From Ornithodoros turicata (taxonomy: Eukaryota > Arthropoda > Arachnida > Ixodida > Argasidae): a stretch of 64,000 nucleotides of DNA. The position numbers were made by a program, and so were the translations under genes. The DNA lies in the NCBI RefSeq assembly GCF_037126465.1, contig NC_088207.1, positions 39,740,143-39,804,142 on the forward strand, read 5' to 3'. Below the pieces are notes generated by a model, which was not told the DNA's origin, made no database searches, and worked only from the letters and a program-made list of their open reading frames with translations. Shown piece by piece: positions 1 to 29,100 of this stretch (positions are counted from its first letter, which is position 1; each line of letters starts with the position of its first letter).

Positions 1-144
1 AATAGTTTACATACAATTTACGCTAGCACTTTTACTTTATTATTGATAACTCTAAAAATATTCCAATGTCCGTCTTCCACTCTGTCGTCTCTTCGACGGC
101 TTTTTCGCAGTCTGGTTTTTGTTTTTGGTAGCGAGAGTTTAAAG

Positions 145-1838
145 ATGGCGTATAAGCAGCCGTCCTCTATCCGTGTTGAAACAGAGTTAAGCCCAGAAGA
201 AAAGCGCTTGGTACAAGAAAGGGCTAAACTTCGCAGTGCATTAAAAAAGGAATACATCAGACAGCTGACAGATCCACACAAGCATGGCGAAGGTGGAGTT
301 TTGGTAAGCAGCACCTCTATGTATGGTCTCCTAGCCTCTTGAAGGACGTGCGACAACAGAACCTGTTGGAATTTTGGAATCACCAGTGTGATTGCGGCCT
401 AACTGATGCATCTGTCTTGGCAGTTTGACCCAGCAGTCCAGAGGTTCCAGTCGGCTAGAGCAAGCTACTATGAGTACTTCAGACCTACACCGAAAGGGTA
501 TTTCAAGTGGATGTTTGCGTGTGTGATTCCAATTGTCGCGTATGCGTACCTTCTGAAGAAAGACAGGGTAAGTGATACTTAAAATTGAGACAAAATCGGA
601 ACAGAACGTAAACGAAGCATTCGAAACAGAGTCAAACACGCTTTCCTCATCAGCAAGACAACAAGGCATACGGGGAGAAGAAAAAAAAGCGATATGGATA
701 AATACATGGGAATCAGAAAGTCGGTAGTGGTGAAAGCTAGTCACAAGAACAAAGCCTGGGCACGTTTTGGACATGACATCTTCAATTGTGCAAATACAAA
801 AGTGTCTCCTGGATTGGTCACCAGATTCATATCAGTTCGAGCAAACAAATGCTGCCGTAGCTTTTTTCCAGCAGGTGTCATGCTTTTATTAGAATGAATA
901 AAAAACCCCAAGTGCAAGGGAAACAAATAAGACAATGCACGAAACGACACGAACACTGCACAGAGTCCGCACAAATTTTTAACCATCTTCAGTTTATGCT
1001 ACGGGTGCAAGTGAAAGGAAAATGACATAAGTCTAATGGCATCTAAAATTCGGGTTTAATTGCATCGCATTATTCCAGCTGAACCAGATGGCTTCAAGAC
1101 ATCAATGTATTGCAATTTGCCAGTCACCCAGTTGCCTGTGCACAAATCTCTGCACACGTACCAGTAATTTTGCAAATGAGCATTGCATGGAGAAAGGGTT
1201 ATTGACTCAGATTCGATGAAAGCAGAGGACAGTCGTGCTCATAGCAAGTTTATGGGAGAGGGGGAAATTCAGAACAGAATAACCGAAAAGGTGTTATGGC
1301 AGATTGCTTCTAGTGTTGTTTTTTTTTTTTTTGTGGGGGGGGGGGGGGGTACACACTTGGTCCATTCTTTTCGCCTACATTGCCTGCACCTCCTGAACTA
1401 TAGTCAATGACAACTGAAGTCCAACAATTGGGACCGCCCACTCATCCATGGAAGGCTCCTTGCGATTGGCTACCAGCCTTTGAACGACTCCTCCGCTTCG
1501 CGATGTAGTGCTGGTGCTGGCTCCCCCCCCGTCCCCACTTGGCTGCGCCGCACTACATTCGTGCGCGTGGAGCGATTCCTGGGGGGGGGGTCAAGTGTAT
1601 GACTTATGTTGTCACTGCAGAGCCCTCTTGCATTCTTTTCGTCATATACCTCACATATACTTACGAACCGGGGCAGCACTTTTCTTCCGAAAAGAATTGA
1701 GCTACTGCTTTTGACACTGCGAGCCAGAAGGCGGCATATTTTTCTACGCTTCTCTCTCTTCCATTTCAGGATGCCTTTGAGAGAAAGTGCCGCACGGGAG
1801 AGATCAAGTATCAGGACAGGATGTTTAAATTTGTCTAG
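145..1838 (+). CDS. NDUFB4: NADH dehydrogenase 1 beta subcomplex subunit 4 (complex I B15)
   Basis: Accessory subunit of the membrane arm of mitochondrial respiratory complex I. Three coding exons, 145-303, 424-567 and 1770-1838, splice in phase 0 with GT donors (gtaagc, gtaagt) and AG acceptors, giving 123 residues against about 129 in mammals. The first exon holds the family's charged N-terminal segment (VQERAKLRSALKKEYIRQL, then DP). The second has FRPTPKGYFKWMF followed by one hydrophobic membrane segment (residues about 80-95), and the last encodes a short charged tail ending MFKFV. I chose the ATG at 145 because its context (aagATGG) is good and the length fits. An in-frame ATG at 43 would add 34 residues and cannot be excluded. 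An AATAAA follows the stop by 35 bases. The gene converges on CDK8 283 bases away. Family assignment is from remembered NDUFB4 features; confidence is high. Confidence 0.9.
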
Positions 1839-1872
1839 GCCAGGAGTCTGAAGTATACTGTAGCATTATAGA

Positions 1873-1878
1873 AATAAA
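1873..1878 (+). terminator. NDUFB4 polyadenylation signal AATAAA
   Basis: A canonical AATAAA lies 35 bases after the NDUFB4 stop codon. The tail-to-tail neighbour CDK8 ends only about 245 bases beyond, so the two 3' untranslated regions probably lie very close together or overlap. Confidence 0.7.
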
Positions 1879-1970
1879 ATGTTTTCTCCTTAAAGAGATG
1901 TCGCTCAAGCAGACACATGTGGAGCAGTAAAACAGACGACAATCGTTTCTGACTTCCATTTTATGTAGTG

Positions 1971-1976
1971 TTTAAT
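1971..1976 (-). terminator. Possible CDK8 polyadenylation signal (ATTAAA variant)
   Basis: On the minus strand, ATTAAA, the commonest variant of the polyadenylation hexamer, lies about 150 bases downstream of the CDK8 stop. No AATAAA was seen nearer on that strand. This is a plausible but unproven 3' end. Confidence 0.4.
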
Positions 1977-2121
1977 GTGAGCACAGCAAGATGGATGCTG
2001 TGAAAACCACCAGGTCATGTATGCCGTTGCGCTCTGAACCGAGAGGCATGCAGCACATCTCTTGACGTGGTAGCAACAATTATTAAAACCTAAAATGTCG
2101 ACGTGGAAGCAGTCCAGGTGA

Positions 2122-17603
<15,482 letters not shown>

Positions 17604-20138
17604 GCCGAACGGCTACCTATGAGCTTGCAGTGCCCGCTTGACAGCCGTCATTATGAGCTGCAAAGAAATTGACACACTGAGTATGACGCACTAGTCCCAA
17701 GATCACTGAACCTCTCTTGCCTTCGGTGATGTTACATGCATGAGTAATGTACTGTTCGCGGCAACGTTTGCTATGTCCTGTTCATCACACGAAGTGGTAG
17801 TTTTTGAGGCGTAAGCCGACGAGCAAAGCAGTGACAAAATATGATATCGTTGGTCTTAGCATCGAAATGGTTTGTCAGGTGTAGGTGTCTCCTTGTTCCC
17901 TTGCGTAACAGACTAGCACTAACCTGTAAAGTCAGTTAATGCTGTGGTCTACGAGACCATAAATGTCGCAACACAGATGGAAAGCTATCTTATGCAGCCA
18001 TTACACGCAACTAACATCACAACTACACCGTACACTACCGTACACAAAAGCATCGCGACTACACAAGCGGCATCCAATACAATACCATGTACAACACCGA
18101 CATTTTAAACAAAGTGCCATCCTCGGTGTAAAGAGGATGAGAGATGCAGAATTGCGCGCGACATAGAAGTGCGGAACCAAGGTGCGGAATGGGGCGAAAC
18201 GCACTTGGCTTCTTCACAAAATGAAAAGCAAAATTTCCAAAATATCCACCAGTTTAGTTTTTAGCGTATACAAACTAAAACAATTTAATCCAGATATTTA
18301 TGATGTGAATGAAATAGCGAGGAGAAATAGAGCAGTGCGGCGACGGCGCCGTCTCTGCTAATTCTGCTCCCCTTCTCCTTCCTCCGCTGTTCTTCGCATG
18401 GTTCTTCGCCTTCCACCTGCTCCTCCACACAGCCAATAGAGCTTCTGCCCGCGAGCGGCAGATCCGCATGGAAATATCTCATGAATTCATGATATATCCC
18501 ATGAAATATCTGCAGCGCTTGCGCACTTTCGTATTAACTGGTACGTAAAACCAGAACCAAATTGCAATCCATCCATTTTCACTGTTTATTATTGGACGAA
18601 CCTCATAAAGTTGAAGACTCCGCACTGCGCAGCAGACCTCACGTCGGGATCCGCCGATATTTCGAATTTTCGAATCTCTGTTCGAAATAGCAGCAGCTCC
18701 CGGCCCGAGAGTCTACCTCGCTAATAACTTGATTAGTAGGAAACTGCACTTAGTCATTGACGCTCTTGAAAAGTTCGTCAGCGGTGGCGTCGCCGGTGTG
18801 GACCCTGTCATGTTTCTTGTGGTCGGCAGTGTGATATATGAGCAGTGAGATATATGAAGTAAAGGAGCTGTGTTCCTACGTGCAATTTTGAATCCCAATT
18901 CCCACATACTAACGGAACAACAAGAAAGTGTATCGATGAGGGCCATATATTTTGCCTTCTGCGCAGTGGTCACCCACAGGTCCTAGGTTATATATGGTCG
19001 TGAGGGAATAGATGCCCAGTAGGGCGCCTCTTGAAACAGTACGTGGTGCTGTCGGGAAAATCTTCGGCAGACAGCACCAAGCCTCCATGAAATCTTTTTA
19101 GTGTTCAACAAATGACATGAGAAATTTGTTTGAGGTTTCCCGCGCTTCTTGAATTATCTGAAGAGCCATTCAAATGCTTCTACTATGTTGGACGTACGTA
19201 CGGCTGATAAGTACCCTTTAACATTAGATCTGGGTGGAATTTTTTTTTTTTCTGCTTCTTCTTTTCGGTTTTCTTTGATTGGCTAGTAACTTCATGCACA
19301 TTTTCACACATTTTCGAAGTAGGCCCAGGACGTACATTCCCCAGGGCGTCAGTCGTGACGTTGCCCACCTCTGTGAGGCCGGCAAAGGGCGAGTCCTTTC
19401 ACCCCCCCACCCCACCATTTCGAAGAGCTCGTTTCCGTCTTTCTCCTTCCTTCTTGCTTGTCACCGTCTTGCACATGGTCTTGCAGAACCAGAGCGCGAA
19501 AATAACGCCACACTCGACTCGTTGTTTTGATGACGTTGAATTCTTATCAAATATCAATAAAGAACAGCGACACCGTTTTCAGAAATTCAGATCGTGTTTC
19601 CGACAACATGACAAGTTGGCAATTCTAAAAGCGACGCCGCATGAAGAGGATAAAGTTCATGATGAAATTGAATTTCCCGCGTGTCCGTTGCACAGCGTTG
19701 TCCGATGACATGGAACGTGCTCGCGCAAAGCACCTCCGGATCTCCGAACCGGCCACTGATCTCAACCGGCGGTGGTAGCAGGTAGCCATGGTGCTATAAT
19801 GGTGCTGGTAGGTGATCAGTCATCAATCCGATCAATCCCCTGTGGATCAATCGGCATCGTTCGCGGCACTTCCGCCCGGAGCCGGAGCCCGGAATTTTTC
19901 CACCGTATGAGGGGGCTGTCTCTGCTTCTCCGCGCCGTCTGATCCGTAGGAGGCGCCGCGAGCGCCGTTGTGCACAATCCATTGCGCCTTTCATTGGCAA
20001 GGCAAGGCTTGTGTGCTTCGGTCACTTACCGGCAAATCAGCTGTGTCTGTGTGTCCTAATTGTTGCTAATTTTTTTTCGCGTCCGCTGAGCCTCGTTTTC
20101 ACGTCTGTGTACACTCCTACCTGTCGTCGTGCTTCAAG
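17604..20138. promoter_or_regulatory. Divergent region between CDK8 and AMD1
   Basis: The start codons of CDK8 (-) and AMD1 (+) are 2.5 kb apart head to head, so both promoters must lie here unless there are untranslated first exons elsewhere. The part nearest AMD1 (about 19850-20138) is GC-rich with an oligo-T run. From about 19985 to the AMD1 start there is no upstream ATG. Farther up, short upstream frames exist (for example an 11-codon frame from 19907), relevant only if transcription starts that far away. I see no convincing TATA box or further gene in 17604-19850. Confidence 0.45.
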
Positions 20139-23100
20139 ATGGATGTGCAAAGTAATTATACGGACTTCTTCGAAGGAACTGAAAAGTTACTGGAGGTTTG
20201 GTTCAGTAGGCGCGACGGCAAGGAAGATAACTGTGACTTGCGGAAGATCCCGAGGTGAGGCCTCACCATTCAAATTCACAAATGGTCCCCCGAAAGCAAA
20301 GCGTTTTCACCTCACTAAGGGGCTTCCACATTGGGTTTGATGGACCGCACTGAGCGGTGACCCATTTGATCTGCTGGGGCATGCTCCTGCACATCGCGCA
20401 GCGGCATCTATGGCTTTCAAAGCAATGGCTAAAACAAGGTTCACTGGAATCAGAACAGTGAACTTGCCCATCTGGCATGTAACGGAGGGCCCTCTTGGCG
20501 TTTCTGCTATTTGTTATGGGGTTGTAGATTATAAACCTTTTCTTGATGAATGGCGAAAAAGAAATAAAGCTTAGAAAGCTTTCGTTAGTGCCGAAAGTAT
20601 GGAATGTTGGGAGGGAGTAGTTTGACCCTCTGTTTCCCTTCTTCCTAATATTTCCAACACATTTCCACGTAGCTCATCATAGGGAATATCGTGCGACGTG
20701 GACGGTGCTACCACTGTATAATTGTGCTGTTGACTGCTTGCTAAAAATAGGACATTTGATTGCGCTTACGTTTGCGTCCGAGGGTTTTATTCGACGTTCT
20801 CGAGCCATGCGGAGCCGATACCGTTTTCCTACGCCGGGAGGTACTGCGTTTGCGATATGAAGTGCGTGGTATTTTAGCTAGCCCCGCAGTTCGTTAAGGT
20901 GACTTCACCTGATACACGGCCGCTCCTGTAAAGTGGGCTTCGTTCGTAATTACGGACGACCCAATGTTACCAGACCGATGATCTCGCTCGAGCTGCGGCG
21001 TTCTAAAGGTCACGGAATGTCGCTGCCAAATTGTGACGTCAGTTAAAAGAACACGAGATCTACCTTTAGAGCGGCCGTCTGAAGGGCTTGCATAGCCAAA
21101 CCAGACGAACGCAAAGCGACAGAATTGACTGTAAGATGAAGCTCAGATGGAACGGGAACAGAAGTCTATGGGGAGAACTTACAAGGACAGAGGTGCAGAA
21201 AACAATAGACAGTCGGGAACGTTTTACAACAGGTAGTTTTCTTTGTCAAGTCCCACTGAGAGGGTTGGGGGGAGTCTTTCATAAATGGGAGACACATGTA
21301 CAGGCTGACCGACAAAACGTGTACACGTTTTATCAATCAACCTGTAATAGTAATTGAGAGTAGATTTACGTAAATCTGCTCCCAATTACGATTATTGCTA
21401 ATTGAAAATTCTATCCGGTGAAATGACCTAGCAAAATTGCAGCTTATCCGATAGCCTTGCATGCGCAGACGGATGACGCACCAAGATCGTCGCTGAGCTC
21501 CTAAATGCGCTTCTTCAAGCAGTTATCAAGCATGATATTCGATCGTCCTGGGTTTCGTTGGATATTACAAAAGTTCTCGTTCCACATATTTACTCTTCCA
21601 GGCATTGTGGTTCATCTGTGCATGTGGCGTCAATCCTGTTCGCTGGGCGCCAGTCGCAGAAGTATGCAAATTATAATACGGGTTTCGAAGAAGAGATGGA
21701 ACCCTCCGCGAGCTGACCTTGACATCTACATTTTCTCTGAACTCGTCTCATTATGATGGAAGTGACCTGTCGTAGACATGACTGCCTGCCTGTTCAGAAG
21801 CTATAATGGAACGAATAACGTATTTGCCGCGCGTCACAGAAGCCTCCAGCCAGCTCGCGTGGCCGTAATGGTTAGAATGGTCGCCTTCCACGTCGAGACT
21901 GGGAGGTGACGCGCTGTCTGAGGCTTTCAATGGGTCTTCCGGCCGACCTTCCAGACAATGTCGGCACAGTTCCACCTGAAGTCTGCCCAGGACGCGTACT
22001 AACCCCCCTGTCTTCCACCCCACTCCTTCTTGCTGTCCTCTGTCCATATGTTCACGTCTGTACGCCGCTTATAGCCAGAGTTGCTTCGCGGCGCTAGCAC
22101 GGATTTAGAAAAACACGAGCCGTGGTTTACGAAATAAACTGTTGCGTTCAACCGTTGTAATTTGCCTATCCTGGTTGGAGCTCCCCGACAGTATTTGATG
22201 GAGTTGGTTATCCAATCTCTTGAGCGCTGTTCCGTCGGATGCAGTTGAGAAGGTTCGACCTTCGACCAAGCATCCGCTCGTGCTCTATTGTTTGTAGACA
22301 GTGTAACGAAGTAAGGCTGTGTACATCCGTACTTCTGCAACTGCGTACTTGTCTTTGTGTTTCGAGCTGCACTAACATAAAGTGCTTAGTGAAGCACCGA
22401 CATTGGGAGCTACACCATCGAGGGCGCTCCTTATCTCTAACTTAGGATGAGCGTTCATGCCTTCGGTGTTCAATGAAGCTGATTGACAAATCACTACAGT
22501 CTTTAGGTTCGAAGTCATCAAGTGGAACGCGCACATGGGAAGTTCCTTTTTTTTTTTCTTTTCTATTCACGAAATAAATCATCCAACATCCTTGTGCGGT
22601 CTGCCGCGTTCCCTTTCTGAATACCAATTGTTTCCTCCTACTCTGATGTATAGTAAAAGTTCTGCCGTCTGAGCTACTGACTCTATAGTCTGAGCTTGCA
22701 AATGTGACGCGTGTCCTAGTAGTGTTCAGCAGCGTAGCCAGAAAAAAATATTTCGGAGTTCTATGGGGACTTTACATGGGGGAGGAGGACCTCACCCTCG
22801 TTTCCCTCCCCCAAATGCACTACCAAGGGTACGAAATCGATTTCGGGGGGGAGGGAGGTTGAACCCCCCTGGCTACGCCACTGGTGGTGTCCCATGCGAA
22901 AAAGGTGCGTCAAAAGGTGAACTAGGCGGACCAATTGCTTTCACTAAAGCTCATATTGGAAATGCAGCGCGGGGACAGGACTAGAGGGGATTAAAACGTA
23001 GTACAAGGACACACGATCTTGCATATTATATGAACTATTACCAACACCTCCCCGTTGTACCTCACTTGTGAATTACATTTCACTAAAGCGTTTGATAGCA

Positions 23101-26100
23101 GGACACGCATAAGCTCGGCTCGTTGTGTGAACGAGAAATTAACCTCAATTAGAGCCAGGGGTAAAAGTGTGCGCTTCAGAAATGACGTCTCTGGGCGCCT
23201 GAAGTGTTCCATGGAGTCACCACATTGTTCAGTCTGCTGTTGTCAAGGCTGAACTAATATCGTTACGGTCAAGAGAAAATCTCGCGAGGGCGATGTGACT
23301 AATCTCGCGACGAATTATCCGTGCTTGGCACCATAATTGATAAGAGCGTGCTTGGAGCACGGTGCTTCAGAGATAAACTCTGAAAAAGGAGCAGCAGTTA
23401 GGGGGATCGGATCACCAACAATTAGGAAGTGGACGACCCCGGACGCAGAGCAATTGCTTATCTATTTCAAGTGGGCTGTATTTGAATTCGGCATGAAAGG
23501 TTGCTCTCGATAAAGGCAGCACCGTTGTGCACTGTTACTGTCGGTCCTTGCAACACTTTTCTGCGCAGTTCTGGTATTCCCAGGATGAAATACGCTGCTA
23601 CATTCTGTACTCGTATTTTAACACACACAAAAGAAAACGAAAGAAAACGTCGTCGAAACGCCGAACATCACGAAGATTGCTCCAAAATACCGGAATACAA
23701 TGTCGACCACGACTGCGCATTGCTTCCAAAGCTTCGAAATACGCTTCGACTGTTTTTGTCTCCGCACAAGGAACATGGTAAACAGAAATAGCACGACGTA
23801 TTCTCTGTCCAATGACAGGGCAGCAATAAGGACGGTATTTGCAGACGGGCATGAGTCCACAAGAAGAAACGACGTACGCCTCAACCTTGAAATGTTATCC
23901 CCTCTTGTGGGAGCGTGACCAGTCAGGTCGTTCCACGGGAAATAGGGGAGAGGGGGAACTGAGGAGTTGCGCAGGTATGTCTTTCCCCCAGGACGATTAA
24001 ACGGGGTAGAAATAGACACAGGCCAGCCCAGCCACAAGAAAACCGTCATTACCCAAGCAGCCTGTACCCCAAAGATGTCACAAACGTCCCCGGAGTTCGT
24101 TCGAGTACACTTTTCTGGGACGGCGGTCCCCAAAAGGCCGTCCCGTTGCGAAAGATTATTGTGGATGAAAATGGTGACAGCAGCGGAGTGTGGACAGAGC
24201 CCCGGTTCTTTATCCTTGAAGAACATAGTCAGCTGCTTCGAAGCTCACCTTATAAGCTGGTTTTACTTTTCGCACTGCGAACACATATCCTCCGGGTTGA
24301 GGACTATAATCGTTCTTGCGCTGTACCATGCTGTCTGTATACCATGGGTTTACGAGGGATAAAGGGAGAGGCGCAGCGCAGTCCATCTCCTCTTCTTCGC
24401 TGAGCATTCCTATAGCTGGAGCAGGGTAGATGATTCAGCGCGCTATGGGAATCGTCATTCATTTTCTGGTATTGGAAGTAGCAAAGGGAGTCTCAATAAC
24501 GAGCGAGAGACCCGACACTTTTGAGAGCGCCCTGGACAGCTTATTTGTTGTTACGGGAGAGGTTTGCCTGGACAGTTTGCAGTATATACAAACCCTCAGC
24601 TGAGTGAGGGCGATATACATTGTCTGCTGTCTGATAGAGCGAGAAGTGTGATGTTCGCTCGTGATCAAAGCTCCTGTGCCGTCGTAAACGTGCCAGTTAT
24701 TCGAAATGGACATTTAGATTTATCCATTCATAACTACGCCTCTCTAAAGTACGCGTGCACTGAACCCTGTGTGAGAACGGAGACGTCGACGTTATCGATA
24801 GAGCTATTTCTACCAGTCTTTTTGGACGGCATCGTTCCCTATCACTTCATTCCCATCTAATCTGGTCCAGTGGGTAACATCTGTATCTGCGCAAACTATG
24901 CGAGCAACGATAATCAACGCGCGAGGCTAGTTAACCGAAATGCGTGATAACACTCGAGCCTTCTGTGATAACATTGTTATGCGTCAGTTTGAGTGGTGGT
25001 AATTCTTTACGGATGATAGTGCATTGCATTATATGAATGGCGGGCTGCGTAAGTCTTGAGTACTTGAGTGTTTGTACTTGAGTGAATTTTATCGTCTTGG
25101 CGCAGTATGAGCATCCGTTGGCGTAGCGCCATTAAACACCAAACCAATCATAGAATACATCTCTATACTTCACCTCTCTACATCCAATCTCTACTAATTC
25201 CCCCCCTTTTTTTTTCTTGTCATGCAAGATCAAAATTGATTGCGAATAAGAAATCTCGACCGAAACAGGCAGATGAGACATCCAATAGTTCTCTACGTAC
25301 TCATATGGGAAACCAAGTCTGGAGACAACACAGGCAACGTTGTCGTTAGCTCCGAACACCCCCACGTCAAGAGGAACGTGACGGGAGCTTCATATTTTGC
25401 CCATGTTCTGCTTGTCCGTACTAATATAGGGTGCACACGGTATAGGGCATAATTAGGGTGCCCCGATGTGGGGCCGCTCTCTATAGATGGACACTCCTGC
25501 AGCACCATTTATAGTGCCATTCTCAGTCTGACAAAATTAAACGGATGTTCGGGCGAAATTTCGTTCCCCCACTGGCTTCGAATAATTAATCAGGTTTTCT
25601 AGAACGTCCCTTTCGCAAGAAAGAAGGTAATAACAATCAATCGTTCAAAGGTGGGGGGTGGGGGGGAATGGTCTATAAAGCTACAACTTCAACGTACTAT
25701 CTTTTGCAGCTCCTCCTGCGTTTGCAGATCTGGATAAATCGCTGGTAACAGTCTTCCTAAGCATCGTGCCCCCCCCCCCCCCCCCTCACGCAACACAGGG
25801 GCTAAATGACGTATTGCCCTAATCTCGAGTGATTGCCCTTACTTATTTTTTTCTGTCTGTATTCGACTGAGGTGTGTGTGGTCCTGCACGTCCGTCGAGC
25901 GAGTCCTTGTGCGAGTGATAATTGAGATGAAAATATAGCTACATCGTAGCATCGCGCGAAGCACCATACATGCTCGGTAAAAATCGTATCAGCCGAAATT
26001 GCATCAGACTAAGGATGTCGCGAACTTTTTTAGAACCGCAAAGTTCGAGGTCAAACCCTGGGCTTCGAATGGTTCGACGGACGAACCTTCGAATTGCTTG

Positions 26101-29100
26101 CGAAGTTTGAGCAGGTTCGCATGGTTAGATGTCATTTCAGAGGGGTGGGTGGGGGAGTGACAGACTTGCAGCGCTACAAGGTGTACTCAGTTTTATGGTC
26201 CATGTGGAAAATCAACGCGGGCCGCAGTCGTCAAGCACATTTCCTTTATTCATGACAGGGCAAACTAATTCCCCCCAATCTCCATGAAGTGGTATGTTCC
26301 GGTTGCACCCTCCACCGACTGGGTAGCTTACTTGACTGGGAGGACTAAAGCTCTGCATAAAACATATAAATGAGTCAATAGTGAATATTTTTATATATGG
26401 CTCATTCTTTTTTTTAACTCTCTCATCGACCCTACGATGCCTGCTTCGGTGGCCCAAAGGAAGGGACACGTACAAACCGCTGCCATATTATGTGTACTCC
26501 CGAACGCCTTTTGGGTTCGTCTTCGCGTTCAGCAGTTTTTCTCTGAGGCATTTTTCCGGGATAGAACACTGTCTATCGACCAGACGATCACGTGGGTGCG
26601 AACGTCGCATCCGGCTATCGATCGTGTTGCATGCACGCACGCACTTCCGGCGCTGCATTGCAGTGCACCCCGAGTCAAGCGGTGGCCACATGCTTAGGTG
26701 GAAAACAGATTATCGATAATGCGTCTTTATGGCTTTCTGCGTGTAAGCAGGCAGGGTACGACGACAAACCCTTTTGATGTACTGGAGTAAAATGGATGGC
26801 GGTTCAGTTATACTATAGAGTACCCAAAGACAGGGGGGGGGGGGGAGGTTCAACCCCCTCGAAATTGTACCTTTGGTAGTGATGCATTTGGAAGGGGGAA
26901 ACAACGGGGAAATGCTCCTCCCCGTGTAAAGTTCACCCCCCCCCCTCCCCCCGAAATATTTTTCTGGCTACTATCCTGCCCACAGAGACACTAAAAGCGC
27001 AGCGGAGCCTCAATGCAACTGGGGGTCGTTCGTTACTGCGTATACCCAGAACCCAATCAGTGTTTTGGGGGGAGCACGAATAACGTGGGTGTTACCAAAA
27101 CTTGCCTCAAAGTGAAGAGCCCCCAACGTTGCGATATAGAGCCACGAAAAAGTGAAAGAAACACGCATCGGCCAGTGTAGAATAAATTCAACGGCGGTAT
27201 TTGGGAGAAAAGTGTGTATTTTTCGGACTAATCGAATCAAGTGAATACCGTGGGCTGCCGCTTGATGGTGCAGAAAAACGCAAGGTGCATGCTTAGTGTG
27301 CCTCAGCATCCTAAAGGTGCTTGCGTTCTGGGTTGCTCTAGGGAAGCCCTCTTCCAAAACTCGCGTCGCCTTCGCTTGCGCTACCCTACTGACTTGACGA
27401 CTTTCACATGAGGGGGCGGGGGTTTTAGACCCATCTCGCATGGCTGCCGTCGCGTATATCATCTAATACTATGTATTCATATCAGAACATTTCGTGTGAA
27501 ATCCCTAGATGAAGGTTAGGAGACGGTGGTGGTGGTGGACGGATTCCCAAGCTCCATGTTACAATTGTATTGCAGAGTCTGTGCGTACAAGGGGGTACTT
27601 TTTTATGGAAAGTCAAAGGGAAAAGAAAGTGAAGTGGGACGCGGCGAGGAAGTAGGGTGTCAGTAAAATGAACCTCCCTGTATTTACGTGAACGTACGGA
27701 TGTGTTTGTACCCGGGGTCTGACTTTCCGGTAAAATACCTTTCTCAGATAGGGGGGGAGGGGGGTTGTTGGGTGCCATTTTTGAGTTTGACTCTGTCTAT
27801 GTGTATCTTTTCGTTGTCCCTAGTCTAGGGGCTTTACTGTTATGAATGCTATTTTTCAATCTGTAGTTCGGGGTGGAAAAGGGTGCTATTGATACATTCG
27901 GGTGTTATCGGGTTCTTTCTTTCTTTCGAGCCAGGCAGCCCTCAGTTAGAGTACATCTATTGGTCAGACATATATACCTCGGGATTTATAGTGAGAAACA
28001 GCACTTGTTGTAACAACAAATGTGCTTCGCGCAGTTTAGTTTTGCGCTCAAATAATATTTACATTAAACATGGGTACAGATTGTTCCTTAATAGTGCGCG
28101 TGATACGTGACTGAACTTTAGGGAGAAATCGTGCAACTCTAATTGATCCTAAACTGATGCGGGAGGGAATAATCGTAAGGAATCGGATTTATCCGATATC
28201 CTCTATCAGCTCCCCCCGGGTGTCACCCTTGCGTAAGAATATGAAAGCTAATGAGAAAGTGATCTACTACCTCGCAGTCACTGATCTCTACGGGACGAAG
28301 TAAAATCGAATTAAACTTTTATCGCGTGATCCGTTCGTCTAACTTATGACCTCTGATGAAGGGGTCAACCAACTGAAGCCTGCTGTCTATATCGATCAGC
28401 TGAACTTCAACAGTGTACATGCCTCTACGCGTTTGGAGTCGCAAAGAAGGAATGGAAGAGCTTCCAATTCTGTTGCAGCTGGCACCATACAGTTACATCG
28501 GAGCATTATCACGGCATGTCATAAACGAGTCACGTTTTTACAACCGAGATATGGCTGTCTCCTACACGAAAGCCACGTCTTGGAAGGACTTCATCATCAT
28601 ATAAGGTGTAGGGAAAATGGAACAGTCAGTCAAGTAATGAGCTTGACGCGTCTGTTCTAGTTATTCGTTTTCCTGCCTACTGTCGTCGTAACCGGGCTAA
28701 TAGCCTCGTGCAACAACCTTGGAAAAAGTTGAACAACATCAAGTGAACGCTATAAGTCCATCAAAAGTTTGTGTTTAATCTATGGAAGCCGAGCAAAATA
28801 TACTCTTGGATATCCGTCTTCTCTGGTTACCTGTTTACGATTTTGACCTCCCTGCAGCCTGTAACCGGAATGGAGACTTTAGTACAGGTGTAGTCGACAG
28901 GTAAAGGAATCTTTTTTCTTTTCCGTTACCATCTCCGTTACTGGCCCTTATTTGTTTCTGTTTCAGTTTTGGTTACCACCATCGTTGCTTTCGTTTCCGT
29001 TTCGGTTTTTGGTACCGCCCCACCTCCAGCTTTTTGTTTTCCTTCCTTCCTTTTTTTTATTTTAAAAAAGAGCATTGAGACCGTGACGAAACTTAATCCC

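Noticed and set aside
19907..19942. Short upstream frame before AMD1 as a polyamine-sensing uORF
   Set aside because: The encoded peptide is not like the mammalian MAGDIS peptide, it lies about 200 bases upstream, and the transcription start is unknown. No ATG occurs in the last 150 bases before the AMD1 start.
23618..24226. 202-codon minus-strand open frame in AMD1 intron 1
   Set aside because: No recognisable domain, no splice or promoter context. A plus-strand frame of similar length overlaps it, so low stop density in both strands suggests chance.
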